From Vibrio diabolicus (lineage in GTDB: Bacteria; Pseudomonadota; Gammaproteobacteria; Enterobacterales; Vibrionaceae), in NCBI GenBank assembly GCA_001048675.1, contig CCKK01000020.1, positions 1,178,001 through 1,242,000 of the forward strand: a DNA stretch of 64,000 nt. Reading direction: 5' to 3'. The translations under genes and the position numbers were made by a program. Below are positions 6,927 through 15,720 of the stretch, piece by piece. Numbering within the stretch: the first letter of the stretch is position 1; every line of letters begins with the position of its first letter. The notes under the pieces were generated by a model. That model saw only the letters and a list, made by a program, of their open reading frames with translations, had not been told where the DNA came from and searched no databases.

Positions 6927-8090
6927 TTACTTGATGCCGTGAAGGCTGTTCTCTGCGTTCATAGCCAAAGGATTGAATGAGTCGTTACGAAGTTCTGCTA
7001 TCGCGTATAGCATGCGTCCCATGCGACCGTTTCCATCGGTGAACCCGTGATACCCAATGACTCCTGCAAACAAGTGTTTACCCAGGTCTTTATCCGCCAC
7101 TGGGTTTTCTTTCAAAAACCCTTCAATGTGCTGCTTTAGCATCCCCTCACCGCCAATACTTGAAGGCAGAGTACCACCCGAAATATTTGGCCCTCTGTAG
7201 TCACGTTCAACATCAGGTACCAAGCGAGCGTGTAGCTCTTTTAAGTTGTCCATATTCAATAAGTCTTTCCCATTAGACGCGTATTCTTTAAGTAAAGACG
7301 TAATGTTTTCGGCATCATTCCCTTTAGAGTTAGAAGCATTAATGATCCACGCCGCAGCTCGTTCGACATTATCGGTGACGCCACTTTTGTTAAACGCGTC
7401 CTCTGCAAGTCCTTCAGCGTATACACCTTGGCTTAGATCGGTGCTTGCTAGACCTTCGATATGGCGTTGCGCCGATTTAAGATGCATCACCTCCATATCA
7501 AACACCGCTTGCATTTGATTGATGCTACCTGCTGGATTTTTTTGCGCTGCAGATACACCACCGCCGTAGTCTTTTACTACACGTCCAGCAAGCGACTTCG
7601 CTGCACTTTCGCCAATCAGTGATGTGAGGTTTTTACCAGAATCGGTTTCTAGCATTGATTCTGTCATTGCTCGCTCCGCTAACTGGTTTAGCTCAGCAGA
7701 GTGCGATTGGACCGTTTTTCTATCCAACTTCGCGAATGCATTTAATACATCTGATGCGGTTTTTATGTTTCCATCTTTGAAGAACATTTGTCCATGCTCA
7801 ACAGAAGATGCAGCTCGTAAACGCTGAGCTTGGCCTTGCTCATTATCAAATACGGCTTTTGTAAGGGCTTTCGCAACCGATTGTGAGCTGCCTTCGCGAA
7901 ACAATTTTCCTGTCGCTTCAAAAAATCGCGCTACCGCACCATTAGTAGGATTGGTGCGAGTAAATTCTTGGGTCGCTGCGTTGATTTGGTATTCTTTGCC
8001 ACCAATACTCAGCTTGCCTTCGTTTAGTATCTCGTTGCGAGCTTGCGGCATGGCAGCCTGCAATGCGCTAACACTTCCAAAACTGATCAT
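6927..8090 (-). CDS. vopS: T3SS1 effector VopS, Fic-domain AMPylator of Rho GTPases
   Basis: A 387-residue effector with an N-terminal secretion and chaperone region and a C-terminal Fic domain. The Fic motif is HGFTDGNGRMGR starting at His348, the catalytic histidine known from VopS; the length and residue number match the V. parahaemolyticus protein. VopS transfers AMP from ATP to the switch I threonine of Rho, Rac and Cdc42, blocking effector binding and collapsing the actin cytoskeleton. The sequence shows the full active site, so the enzyme should be intact. It follows its chaperone gene by 3 bp. Several residues differ from the V. parahaemolyticus protein as I remember it. Confidence 0.96.
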   Translation of the reverse strand: MISFGSVSALQAAMPQARNEILNEGKLSIGGKEYQINAATQEFTRTNPTNGAVARFFEATGKLFREGSSQSVAKALTKAVFDNEQGQAQRLRAASSVEHGQMFFKDGNIKTASDVLNAFAKLDRKTVQSHSAELNQLAERAMTESMLETDSGKNLTSLIGESAAKSLAGRVVKDYGGGVSAAQKNPAGSINQMQAVFDMEVMHLKSAQRHIEGLASTDLSQGVYAEGLAEDAFNKSGVTDNVERAAAWIINASNSKGNDAENITSLLKEYASNGKDLLNMDNLKELHARLVPDVERDYRGPNISGGTLPSSIGGEGMLKQHIEGFLKENPVADKDLGKHLFAGVIGYHGFTDGNGRMGRMLYAIAELRNDSFNPLAMNAENSLHGIK

Positions 8091-8093
8091 GTT

Positions 8094-8579
8094 TTAAACC
8101 CTTAATGTGGAAAAATGAGTAGTACTCGTTACCGGGACTTCGGTTGTTTTATTGGTTACTTTTTGCGTGTTCGCACTTTTTAACCATTCGATGAAATTCG
8201 CTAATGATTCATCAAGAAAAGAAGCAGTTAACAGTTGCTGGTGCAGGTGTATGAAACCGATGTATCCTGTTTCTGCCTCCCAGAATACCGCTGGAGAGCC
8301 TTGCGTTAAGGCATCTTTCATATGTTGATACAAAGTATCATCACTCGGCTTATCGCCTGAAATCAGCCCAATAAGTGTCAGGCGATCTTCTTGTGCGCGA
8401 ATTGTGATTGCTGTGTTTTGGTCAATGAGTAGATGACAACAATCATCCTCATCAAAAACCAGCGACTCCAGTTGGCAGCGGCTGGCAAAATCTGTCAGTA
8501 AAGAAGTTATAAATCCATTAGCCATTCGACTAAATAATCCTATTTTTGTTGTTTTAGAGGCGCTGCTTGGTTGCAACAC
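8094..8579 (-). CDS. CesT-type T3SS chaperone for VopS
   Basis: A small protein with the classic class I chaperone pattern LLTDFASRCQLESLVFDEDDCCHLLID. Two starts are possible. GTG 8579 has AGGTGA 3 bases upstream and gives 161 residues; ATG 8525 gives 143 residues, closer to the family norm, but has only a distant AGGA. The extra N-terminus (SSASKTTKIGLFSRM) is unlike other chaperones, so the shorter form is quite possible. It sits 3 bp before vopS, which is its expected client. An ExsA-like box lies about 65 bp upstream. Confidence 0.85.
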   Translation of the reverse strand: MLQPSSASKTTKIGLFSRMANGFITSLLTDFASRCQLESLVFDEDDCCHLLIDQNTAITIRAQEDRLTLIGLISGDKPSDDTLYQHMKDALTQGSPAVFWEAETGYIGFIHLHQQLLTASFLDESLANFIEWLKSANTQKVTNKTTEVPVTSTTHFSTLRV

Positions 8580-8635
8580 TTATCACCTAAGCAGCTTTCT
8601 TAGGTGTATTCTTAAGGATTTATGGCAGTGAATAT

Positions 8636-8664
8636 TTTAGAAATGGTCGGTATTTTTTTTGTTT
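8636..8664 (-). promoter_or_regulatory. Candidate ExsA box before the vopS unit
   Basis: On the minus strand an eight-A tract leads into TACCGACCATTTCTA. The A-tract and ACCGAC core match the exsC box; the downstream TG is TA here. A CATAAAT -10-like element lies about 22 bp further. Confidence 0.5.
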
Positions 8665-8679
8665 AAAGGCATTAAAATG

Positions 8680-8707
8680 AAAAAACTCAGCAAGTACTGA
8701 GTTTTTT
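8680..8707 (-). terminator. Rho-independent terminator of the exsD-vscL operon
   Basis: AAAAAACTCAG / CTGAGTTTTTT with a six-base loop, 5 bp after the vscL stop on the minus strand. This is the end of the long needle operon. Confidence 0.9.
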
Positions 8708-8712
8708 AAGAT

Positions 8713-9351
8713 TTATTCATGAATCGTAATTTTACGCTCGCTGAGTTGCTTCACCATCGCTTGCTTTAATGCATGCAGCTGTCCATCAATACTGGCGTCG
8801 ATGATCCCGACTTCAGTTTCCAGAATGCAGCCTCCATTTTTCAAGCGAGCGTCTGCTACCACGTCAACGTAACCGACTTCAGGGTAATCACTCAATACAC
8901 CAGCCACCTTCTCCCTCACATCAACAACCTGCTCTGGATGGACATGTAAAATGACCTGCTTTTGGTTGCTCACCAGTTGCAACGCTTCTCGCACGACACT
9001 CACCGTGGTATCGACATCATCGAAGGTATCGATGATCTTACGCACCGCTTCTAACACCACACCTGTCATTTTTTCTTCGACTTGCTGATAGTAGTCATTA
9101 CAACGTGCTAAGGTTTCAACCATCGTTTGCGCATTTTCAATCTTAGCTTGTGCAAGGCCATCTTGATAACCACGTTGTTTTTCAGTTTCGTAGGCTTGTT
9201 GGGCATTAGCAATTATGCTTTCAGCTTTGGAGTTCGCGGCTTCAACTAAGTGTTGCGAATCAAGATAACTGGCATAATCTTTCGCTTTCAGCACCTTTAA
9301 GCCAGGTGCCAGCTGCAAGTTGTCTGTTTTTATTTCAACAAATGAAACCAT
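8713..9351 (-). CDS. vscL: T3SS ATPase regulator / stator VscL (YscL/SctL)
   Basis: 212 residues from ATG 9351. YscL-family proteins bind the secretion ATPase (SctN) and the sorting-platform protein SctQ and resemble the peripheral stalk of V-ATPases/FliH. The sequence shows a long helical coiled region (HLVEAANSKAESIIANAQQAYETEKQRGYQDGLAQAK) and a FliH-like C-terminal domain (KQVILHVHPEQV ... GGCILETEVGIIDASI). In the sequence as given there is no stop between vscK and vscL, so the frame continues from GTG 9996 as one 427-codon reading frame. I read this as an artefact or mutation at the A8 run upstream. The gene is last in the operon. Confidence 0.9.
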   Translation of the reverse strand: MVSFVEIKTDNLQLAPGLKVLKAKDYASYLDSQHLVEAANSKAESIIANAQQAYETEKQRGYQDGLAQAKIENAQTMVETLARCNDYYQQVEEKMTGVVLEAVRKIIDTFDDVDTTVSVVREALQLVSNQKQVILHVHPEQVVDVREKVAGVLSDYPEVGYVDVVADARLKNGGCILETEVGIIDASIDGQLHALKQAMVKQLSERKITIHE

Positions 9352-9996
9352 TGGGGAATAACCTGTTTTGCGATTTTTTTTGTTGAGTCGATACGCCAAA
9401 TCTCGCTGATCTTTTGCCAACCAGCTAGCCATTTCCGTACTCTCGCTGAGCTGCTGTTCTAGTTTGAATTGCCAACGCAGAACAATGTCTTCTGGCGAGT
9501 TAACTAAAACAAACCTTATCCAGGAGTACCCAAGCGCTTGCATTTTTGCTTCAACAGACCGCTCATCCAATGATTCTGGCAACGGATGTTGCCAACCTTG
9601 CGGCCAACTGGATAACAACATCGGCCCGTTTTGAATCAAGAACCGAGCGCCTTCCAATCCAAAGACGTTGTTCAGAACCTGTTTCGGATGTTTTAAAACA
9701 ACGCCTCGCATTGCCACACAATGTAAAGCTCCGCCCACCATCAATACGAGTTGATTCAACGCATCCGCTGGGAGCAACGCCAAGCTATGGCAAGGTTTGT
9801 TAAAAGCCGTCTCTGGAACTGGAGATAACGCCCACTCATTTATGCACCATTGGTTAAACATGGGGTTATCTCTCCAACCTTCAATATTTAATAACCAAGG
9901 CTGTTTCTGTTCTATCCAACTTTTATGGATGTATTGGCAAGGCGCGTAGTTAAATTGATGTTGTACCTGCGCGAGTGGTGTTTCTGGTTTAACCAC
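9330..9996 (-). CDS. vscK: T3SS sorting-platform protein VscK (YscK/SctK), frame altered near the 3' end
   Basis: SctK links the cytoplasmic sorting platform pods to the basal body. The first ~205 codons from GTG 9996 are YscK-like (WCINEWALSPVPETAFN, LLPADALNQLVLMVGGALHC). At an eight-A run (9374-9381) the frame reads NKKNRKTGYSP and runs straight into VscL. With seven As it would read NKKIAKQVIPQWFHLLK then stop (TAA 9332-9330), overlapping the vscL start by 22 bases, the usual arrangement. So either the run has one extra base, or there is a genuine VscK-VscL fusion. It overlaps the vscJ stop by 8 bases. Confidence 0.8.
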
Positions 9997-10735
9997 GCTT
10001 TGTGTTCCTGCGGCACCAAGTAAAAGTAGCGATATTTGAACCGATAAGCGCAGCTACCAAGAACACCAGGATGGCGACAAAATTATTCGCCGTCTCTTTG
10101 GTGACCTGAACCGACAAAATGCTTTTAAATTGATTGTTTTGAGTAGCAACTCGTACCTCTGATGAGGGTACCATCACTACGCTGATTCGATCGTAATTCA
10201 ACCCCTCAATACTGTTGTTCACCAATAATTTGATCTGCGGAACATACGAGTCAAGCGCAATATCCGCCGCATGTTTAATAAACACAGAGGCAGATGCAGG
10301 CGTTGGACGCTCTCCTGGACGTAGATCTTGATCTTCCAAAACAACATGAACACGTGCCACCAGCACGCCATCAATTTGAGATAAGGTTGAAGAAAGCTCT
10401 TGAGATTTCGCGTACACCAAACGTGCTCGTTCTGCTAATGGCGACGAGATCAAATCGTCTTTAGGAAACACCTCTTTCAATGTAGAAAACTGCTCTCTTG
10501 GATACCCTTTTCGCTTCAGCGCGTCTACAGCGAAGGCGATTTGAGAACTGTCTACCATTAACTTGACGGTGTTGTCTTTGTCAGGTTCTTTTGTTGCAAC
10601 GACACCTTCGGATAATAAGATCGACAACATCTCATTCCCCTCTTTCTGAGTTACGTTGGTGTACAGCTCGGTCTGACAACCCACCAGAAACAACGTGAGC
10701 ATGATGAAAACCGCTCTCATTTTATTCATCATCAC
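9989..10735 (-). CDS. vscJ: T3SS inner-membrane ring lipoprotein VscJ (YscJ/SctJ)
   Basis: 248 residues with a lipoprotein signal (LFLVGC, Cys20), two ring-building periplasmic domains, and a C-terminal membrane helix (about 219-238, ANNFVAILVFLVAALIGSNIATF) followed by a basic tail. Conserved family wording includes SLFPKDDLISSPLAERARL-type sequence (here EVFPKDDLISSPLAERARL) and ARVHVVLEDQD. It forms the 24-mer inner-membrane ring with VscD. It overlaps vscI by one base (10735) and vscK by 8. Confidence 0.95.
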   Translation of the reverse strand: MMMNKMRAVFIMLTLFLVGCQTELYTNVTQKEGNEMLSILLSEGVVATKEPDKDNTVKLMVDSSQIAFAVDALKRKGYPREQFSTLKEVFPKDDLISSPLAERARLVYAKSQELSSTLSQIDGVLVARVHVVLEDQDLRPGERPTPASASVFIKHAADIALDSYVPQIKLLVNNSIEGLNYDRISVVMVPSSEVRVATQNNQFKSILSVQVTKETANNFVAILVFLVAALIGSNIATFTWCRRNTKRG

Positions 10736-11079
10736 TATTGTGCCTTCAATAAGGTTTCTACGTTTTGTGTGGTTTTACCCACGGTTTTCGCGATCAGCTC
10801 TTCTTGAAAAGTAATGCGCGTCAGTGCCCACTGCATTTGCAGTAATTGCGCCGGATCATCACCCACCATCTTCATGTTGTCTTGCAGGTTACTTTTCGCG
10901 TTATCGATAGTATTTTTTAACTCGCTGATGTTTTCGAGCAAACCGCCCTCCAAGCCATTATTCGCCTCGGGAACCGACATGGCTTGTTCGAAACGTTCGC
11001 TTAAACCGTCTTCGACTTGCGCATCCTGCAACTTATCAATGTTGGTTTGCATCACCTCGGTGTACTGCGTGTTTATCAT
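10735..11079 (-). CDS. vscI: T3SS inner rod protein VscI (YscI/SctI)
   Basis: 114 residues with the inner-rod architecture: a variable N-terminus and a C-terminal helical hairpin (ISELKNTIDNAKSNLQ ... PAQLLQMQWALTRITFQEELIAKTVGKTTQNVETLLKAQ). The rod joins the export gate to the needle base and affects substrate switching. A strong AGGAG lies 6 bp before ATG 11079. The position between vscJ and vscH is the standard order. Confidence 0.93.
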   Translation of the reverse strand: MINTQYTEVMQTNIDKLQDAQVEDGLSERFEQAMSVPEANNGLEGGLLENISELKNTIDNAKSNLQDNMKMVGDDPAQLLQMQWALTRITFQEELIAKTVGKTTQNVETLLKAQ

Positions 11080-11087
11080 ATGTACTC

Positions 11088-11723
11088 CTAAGACAAATCT
11101 AACTTGTGACTATGAGTGACGATGTTTTTCACCATCGCATTTTTTTGGATCATGAAGCTAAGCTCATCACGAACCATGTCCAGCGTTGATGCCATATCAG
11201 GTAACGACTTCAACTCAGCCCAGCTGTGCCACAAGGCTTGTTCTTTCTGAGCACCCAGTGGAAAATGCTGCGCCAACATTTCTTTAAGTGCTGCTTTATC
11301 GACAGGTGGCTCAGCAATAAGCTGGCCCGAAAAATCCCCTAGCAACTCCTGCTTCAACACCTTTAATAAATCAGCTTGCGGGTGTTCGGTGCCCTTTGCA
11401 CTCTTCGTCTCATGAAAGGCGTACCACATTGCCTCTCGTTTAACTTGAGGATCGGAGAACGCTTCATTCAACGATGATAAGACGCTTTGTTTACTGACAA
11501 CATCTGCGTCTTTTAGTGATTCATACCACGCTTTGATGTCCGCCAGTTTCGCTTCTGTTTTCTCTAACGTCTCTTTTGGAGAGGCGTGTGAGGCTTCCGC
11601 TTGCTTGGCATTACGCTCCATGAGCACATTCATCTTATCTTCATCGCTCCGCTCATAATGGCGCGACTCCGATTGGCGCAGAGGTTGAGGCTGAAGAGTT
11701 AGATTACTTGAATCAACGATCAT
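11088..11723 (-). CDS. vscH: T3SS secreted regulator VscH (YopR-like)
   Basis: 211 residues, longer than Yersinia YscH/YopR (about 165) through a polar N-terminal extension (SESRHYERSDEDKMNVLMERNAKQAEASHASPKETLEK). The C-terminal part is helical as in YopR. YopR is secreted early and affects needle assembly. Its ATG overlaps the vscG stop (ATGA). The call rests on position and the general helical pattern, with modest sequence recognition. Confidence 0.85.
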   Translation of the reverse strand: MIVDSSNLTLQPQPLRQSESRHYERSDEDKMNVLMERNAKQAEASHASPKETLEKTEAKLADIKAWYESLKDADVVSKQSVLSSLNEAFSDPQVKREAMWYAFHETKSAKGTEHPQADLLKVLKQELLGDFSGQLIAEPPVDKAALKEMLAQHFPLGAQKEQALWHSWAELKSLPDMASTLDMVRDELSFMIQKNAMVKNIVTHSHKLDLS

Positions 11724-12079
11724 CCAAGGTTCCTAATGTCCTGAGAAAAGCTTGCAGCAAATGCTTGGCTTTCTTCGCTTCCCTGTGATGCGAGTTCTAC
11801 CCAACTTTCCGCTTTGCTCAATAAACCAGCTTTGGCGGAAGCAAGGGCCGCTAAACTGATCAGATCTGGATAGGCGTTGCAAAGTGGTTCGAGCAATTGA
11901 TGAGCCTCTTCGTACAAGCCTTTATTCATAAGGCTCATTGTACGAATCATCACCACGGTCTCTTCAGAACCAGAGCTTGCTTCAAGGCCGTCCGCAATCG
12001 TGTTAGCTTCTTGATGACGATGCATACCGGTTGCCATCAGCGCGATTTCAGCCAGCAATTGGCGCATTTCTCGTTCCAT
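11720..12079 (-). CDS. vscG: T3SS needle chaperone VscG (YscG/SctG), TPR-like
   Basis: 119 residues of alpha-helical TPR-like repeats (LLAEIALMATGMHRHQEANTIADGLEA, NKGLYEEAHQLLEPLCNAYPDLISLAALASAKAG). YscG/PscG pairs with YscE/PscE to cap the C-terminus of the needle subunit and stop it polymerising in the cytosol. It lies 3 bp after vscF, between the needle gene and vscH, as in related systems. Confidence 0.92.
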   Translation of the reverse strand: MEREMRQLLAEIALMATGMHRHQEANTIADGLEASSGSEETVVMIRTMSLMNKGLYEEAHQLLEPLCNAYPDLISLAALASAKAGLLSKAESWVELASQGSEESQAFAASFSQDIRNLG

Positions 12080-12082
12080 GCT

Positions 12083-12331
12083 TTATACCTTCTGGAGAAT
12101 CGACTGCATCACATCTTTAATCGCACGAGTGGTGGTCGCATTGATGTTGTAAACAACAGACCATTTGTTGATCGCGTGCTGAAGTTCAGCCAGCTTAGAT
12201 GGATCATCGGCGTTTGTTTCTAGGTTCTTGATGGCAGTCGTCACTTCTGTGTTGGCATCTTTCGCTTGTTTTTCTAACTTAGCTTTAACATCATCAAGGT
12301 TTACACTGTTACTAGCATCGTAAAATGACAT
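12083..12331 (-). CDS. vscF: T3SS needle subunit VscF (YscF/SctF)
   Basis: 82 residues, the normal size of a needle protein, made of a helical hairpin. The turn carries the near-universal needle motif, here DDPSKLAELQHAINKWSV (about residues 41-58), followed by the C-terminal polymerisation helix ending IKDVMQSILQKV. It polymerises into the extracellular needle filament. It sits between vscE and vscG, its two chaperones. Confidence 0.96.
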   Translation of the reverse strand: MSFYDASNSVNLDDVKAKLEKQAKDANTEVTTAIKNLETNADDPSKLAELQHAINKWSVVYNINATTTRAIKDVMQSILQKV

Positions 12332-12348
12332 AAGACTTCCTCGTATTT

Positions 12349-12552
12349 TTAGTTCGCTTCGTATGATTCAACGACCGCATGTGCGGCGGTGTAAGCTTCA
12401 TACTGTTTGAGTCGCAATTGGTACTGCTGTGGTGAGCACCCTAAATCCAACTGACGTTTCACCACCGCTTGTGCTTCTAAGAGCTTGCTCTTAATCTTGT
12501 GCACTTCCGCACCGTTTTTGTCGTTATTTAAAATTTGTTCAAGATTTGTCAT
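12349..12552 (-). CDS. vscE: T3SS needle co-chaperone VscE (YscE/SctE)
   Basis: 67 residues forming two helices (NLEQILNNDKNGAEVHKIKS; LRLKQYEAYTAAHAVVESYE). YscE/PscE works with YscG/PscG to keep the needle subunit monomeric. It overlaps the 3' end of vscD by 14 bases and lies 17 bp before vscF. Identity rests on size, fold pattern and operon position. Confidence 0.88.
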   Translation of the reverse strand: MTNLEQILNNDKNGAEVHKIKSKLLEAQAVVKRQLDLGCSPQQYQLRLKQYEAYTAAHAVVESYEAN

Positions 12553-13840
12553 TGTTCGTCTCGCCCTCGTATCCGAGTTCTATTGTTATCACCCGCCCGC
12601 CTTTGACCAGCTCAATGCCAGCAGGCGTAACACTGGATATGCGGTAGCCTTGAGGCGTTCTTGCACCAACCATGTAACGAACGTTATCGGTCAGAATCAC
12701 ATATGGAACCTGACCAAAGTTAACGCTACGAAACGGGAAATCGATGTTGGTGCCTTTACTCACCTTAGGTATGGATTTCAAAACTAAATATGGTTTTTCA
12801 CCATATTGTTCTCGGAAGTCTCGAGTCACACCGTAAAATCGAGTCGTTTCGATATCATCAAGTTCCCCACGTACTTCGATGCGATCACCGCTGGTAACCA
12901 ACTGGACTTTTTTCAGTAGCTCCGCATCCGTCAATAAGGCTTTTAGCGTATCCATGTAGGCACCCGCTCTTTGCAGTTCAACCTTCCACGCTACTAGGCC
13001 CGGTACGTCTCGCTCTAAAATTTGCTCAACTTGGTTCCAGCGGCTTGCATCATCGATATAACCCGTCAGTAACAGTGTGCCCGTCTCATCCCCATTTTCG
13101 ACTTTCACCTGGTGATAGCCGAGGTTTCGCAAAATAAATCGAACCCCGCGACGGATTTCTTCCATCGTTCTTAAGTCACTTTTGTAATTGATACCTAGTA
13201 CATCAATTCGACCAAGCAGATCGAGTTTCTGAGTTCGATCTTCAACATAGCCTTCCAAAACCGCTTGGCGTGCGGCGGCATTCCATTCCACACGAACGTC
13301 GCTAAGTTTGAGCTCGCCTAAGATGTTGCGCACCAAAACAATGGGTTCTGCTTCTGTGACAGTCTCATTATTGTTTCCGTTAGCTTGGCTGTACCACATA
13401 CCAGCAAAAATGACACTCGGGACAAAACTACAAAGCAAGGCGATGAGCGTTGTTTTTTTCCAGCTAGAGCGTTGTACAGCAACAACAGGTGTATCCTGTT
13501 CGCTAGATTCGTCGCTGACGTTACTCACGATTAACGCATCTTCTGCGTACCCCAGTGCGAACTTCACAACGCCTACAGATACAACGGCATGGCGTGACAA
13601 CTCGATCCCATCATCTTCAACAGAGATGTTTTCACCGTTAATATTTGCCTCTTTGCAGCCTCGTAAAATGACCGAGTCTTGCTGGCAAACCAACGTGAAA
13701 TGGTTAGCTTCGACCCCAGCATCAGACAGCACGAGATCTGCGATAAAGTCGTCACTGCCAAGCACAAGAGCGCCCTCAGGTAAGGTGACTTCAACTCCGG
13801 AATGCACGCCTGATAAAATACGAATTTTCCATTGCTGCAT
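12539..13840 (-). CDS. vscD: T3SS inner-membrane ring protein VscD (YscD/SctD)
   Basis: 433 residues. The N-terminal FHA-like cytoplasmic domain spans about residues 3-100 (WKIRILSGVHSGVEVTLPEGALVLGSD). A single membrane helix follows at about 129-147 (TTLIALLCSFVPSVIFAGMW), then periplasmic ring-building/BON-like repeats. VscD forms the outer ring of the inner-membrane basal body and contacts VscC and VscJ. I chose ATG 13840, 5 bp after the vscC stop, with GGAG inside the vscC tail; an upstream in-frame extension would lie inside vscC and looks spurious. Confidence 0.94.
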   Translation of the reverse strand: MQQWKIRILSGVHSGVEVTLPEGALVLGSDDFIADLVLSDAGVEANHFTLVCQQDSVILRGCKEANINGENISVEDDGIELSRHAVVSVGVVKFALGYAEDALIVSNVSDESSEQDTPVVAVQRSSWKKTTLIALLCSFVPSVIFAGMWYSQANGNNNETVTEAEPIVLVRNILGELKLSDVRVEWNAAARQAVLEGYVEDRTQKLDLLGRIDVLGINYKSDLRTMEEIRRGVRFILRNLGYHQVKVENGDETGTLLLTGYIDDASRWNQVEQILERDVPGLVAWKVELQRAGAYMDTLKALLTDAELLKKVQLVTSGDRIEVRGELDDIETTRFYGVTRDFREQYGEKPYLVLKSIPKVSKGTNIDFPFRSVNFGQVPYVILTDNVRYMVGARTPQGYRISSVTPAGIELVKGGRVITIELGYEGETNNDKS

Positions 13841-13845
13841 CGCGG

Positions 13846-15720
13846 TTAAGGCTCCTCTGATGGACGCACACACTCACTTTGTGAGTCATCGCATTCCAAT
13901 ACTTTTACACGCCAACCCTTTTGCCCTGTCGGCAATTGGCACTGCGTCAATTGAGACGACTGTTGCTGTGACAATAAGTCTTGCTGATAGCGCTCTGCTT
14001 GAGTCTTTGATGTGCAGCTATACACTTCGACGACCGATTTAAATTCAGCACTGTTGTTGGAAATGTTGTTGAGCTTGCCAATGCTTGGTCGCAGATCGTA
14101 CTCATTACCAATCAACACACTATCGCCAATACCATCCACAACGATTCGCGGTTCTAGAATAAACATGCGCACCGTGCGGCGTTTAGTGTTGGTATTACTT
14201 CTAAACAACGCACCTAAATATGGGATGTCTCCCAACAGTGGTACTTTACGTAACTGATGACTCACTTCATCTCGATAAACACCACCGATGAGCAAGCTCT
14301 GTCCTTGCTTCACCGTCGCCAAAGTACTGATTTCAGTTTTACGAACGGAAGGAAGGTCGTCGACACCACCATCGGTAATCTTTGCCCCGTCTTCGAGATG
14401 AAGGCTCAGGTTAATTTCAGGTCGTGCAGCAAATCTATCACCAACGATACGTGGGACAATTCTCAGTAACGTGCCATACGTGACCTCTTCCAGTGCTGCG
14501 GTCTCTTTACCAACCAGCTTGACGTAAAACGTGCTGCTGTTGTTCAGTACCGCTTCGACATTTTCTTGGGTTAGCAGTGTTGGTCTTGAAACCACTTGAG
14601 CACTACCTTGAGATTCCAATAATCGGATTTGAGCCAACAGGTAATTCAGATTGGTTGAATCAAGCAAAGACTTAAAATTTTGTCCGCTGCCGAGAGTCAC
14701 ATCACCCGAACTCACATCCCCTGTTGTTTTGATATCAACAATTCGATTATTTCCGACAGACACTCCCGCTCGCCAATCCACGCCTAACTGACTTAAATCG
14801 TTGGCACTGATGTCGACAATCGATAACGCAACTTCTATTCTTGATTGCGGTTGGTCCAATTGAGCGACCAGTTTGCGATAGAGCGGTAATCGCGCTTGAG
14901 TATCACGAACAATAATCGCATTAAGGCCCGGCTCTGCTTCAACCGTTGCTCCGCCATGAACTGAGGCGGTTTTATTGCTTTTTACAGGCTTATCTGAACT
15001 GGTAACTTCTTTACTCGACGCACTCGTCACTTGAGTTTGAACACCAGACACGACTCGCTTTAAAACCGATGCGATACCCGGAACCGTAATTGTCTGATCT
15101 CGATATGCAATTTCTCTATCCGTTGCAGAAGCGTACTTCAAAGGAATTATTTCAACGAATAACTCGTCGGTTGAATTCGATTTCTGCAGCAGGCGCGTTT
15201 CTAATGCTTCGGCCGTTTGTACAACTAAGTCGACATAACGTGGAGGACCTGCAAGATAAACCAACCCTTTACTTTCAGCGGCTCTCCACCCATAGCGCGA
15301 ATCCCACACTCCAGTGGAAATTAACGTGCTTCGTAGCTCTCTGGCGGTCAATAATTCTAATTGGAGTAAACGTGAGCGCGTTTCTGTCGCCTTATAGACA
15401 TGTAAGACGGCACCATCGAAATACCACATCAAGTTATAGACTTGCGATAAGTAGTCGAGGAACTCAGCCGGATCATCAGGAGTAAAACGTCCACTCACTC
15501 GATCATTAACTTTGTCACTCACAGAAACCGAAACGCGATAGTTTGCGCCAAAGTTATTCAACAACTCTTTTAATGAGTCGTTATCTGCATAGTATCGGAA
15601 TGGTTGTTCGGGCCAGTGTAAGTCTGTTGCTTGTGCGAATCCCAACGGAGCAAAGCTCACAGCACACAACAGTATCTTTGTGGCAGCACGTCTGATGTTC
15701 GGAAAGACTTTTCGCATCAT
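13846..15720 (-). CDS. vscC: T3SS outer-membrane secretin VscC (YscC/SctC)
   Basis: 624 residues. Signal peptide at the N-terminus (RRAATKILLCAVSFAPLGFAQA, cut near 35), N0 domain (HWPEQPFRYYADNDSLKELL), N1/N3 ring domains, and a C-terminal secretin gate domain with SRPTLLTQENVEAVLNN and SLLIGGVYRDE. It forms the outer-membrane ring; targeting needs the pilotin ExsB. The two start ATGs at 15720 and 15717 overlap the vscB stop (ATGATG/TGA), so translation is coupled; a GTG at 15729 is less likely. The C-terminal tail after the gate is rich in Ser/Gln and ends CVRPSEEP. Confidence 0.96.
   Translation of the reverse strand: MMRKVFPNIRRAATKILLCAVSFAPLGFAQATDLHWPEQPFRYYADNDSLKELLNNFGANYRVSVSVSDKVNDRVSGRFTPDDPAEFLDYLSQVYNLMWYFDGAVLHVYKATETRSRLLQLELLTARELRSTLISTGVWDSRYGWRAAESKGLVYLAGPPRYVDLVVQTAEALETRLLQKSNSTDELFVEIIPLKYASATDREIAYRDQTITVPGIASVLKRVVSGVQTQVTSASSKEVTSSDKPVKSNKTASVHGGATVEAEPGLNAIIVRDTQARLPLYRKLVAQLDQPQSRIEVALSIVDISANDLSQLGVDWRAGVSVGNNRIVDIKTTGDVSSGDVTLGSGQNFKSLLDSTNLNYLLAQIRLLESQGSAQVVSRPTLLTQENVEAVLNNSSTFYVKLVGKETAALEEVTYGTLLRIVPRIVGDRFAARPEINLSLHLEDGAKITDGGVDDLPSVRKTEISTLATVKQGQSLLIGGVYRDEVSHQLRKVPLLGDIPYLGALFRSNTNTKRRTVRMFILEPRIVVDGIGDSVLIGNEYDLRPSIGKLNNISNNSAEFKSVVEVYSCTSKTQAERYQQDLLSQQQSSQLTQCQLPTGQKGWRVKVLECDDSQSECVRPSEEP

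Noticed and set aside
13308..14042. 244-codon plus-strand frame across vscD/vscC
   Set aside because: Antisense shadow of two recognised T3SS genes, with Ser/Thr-rich composition typical of such shadows.
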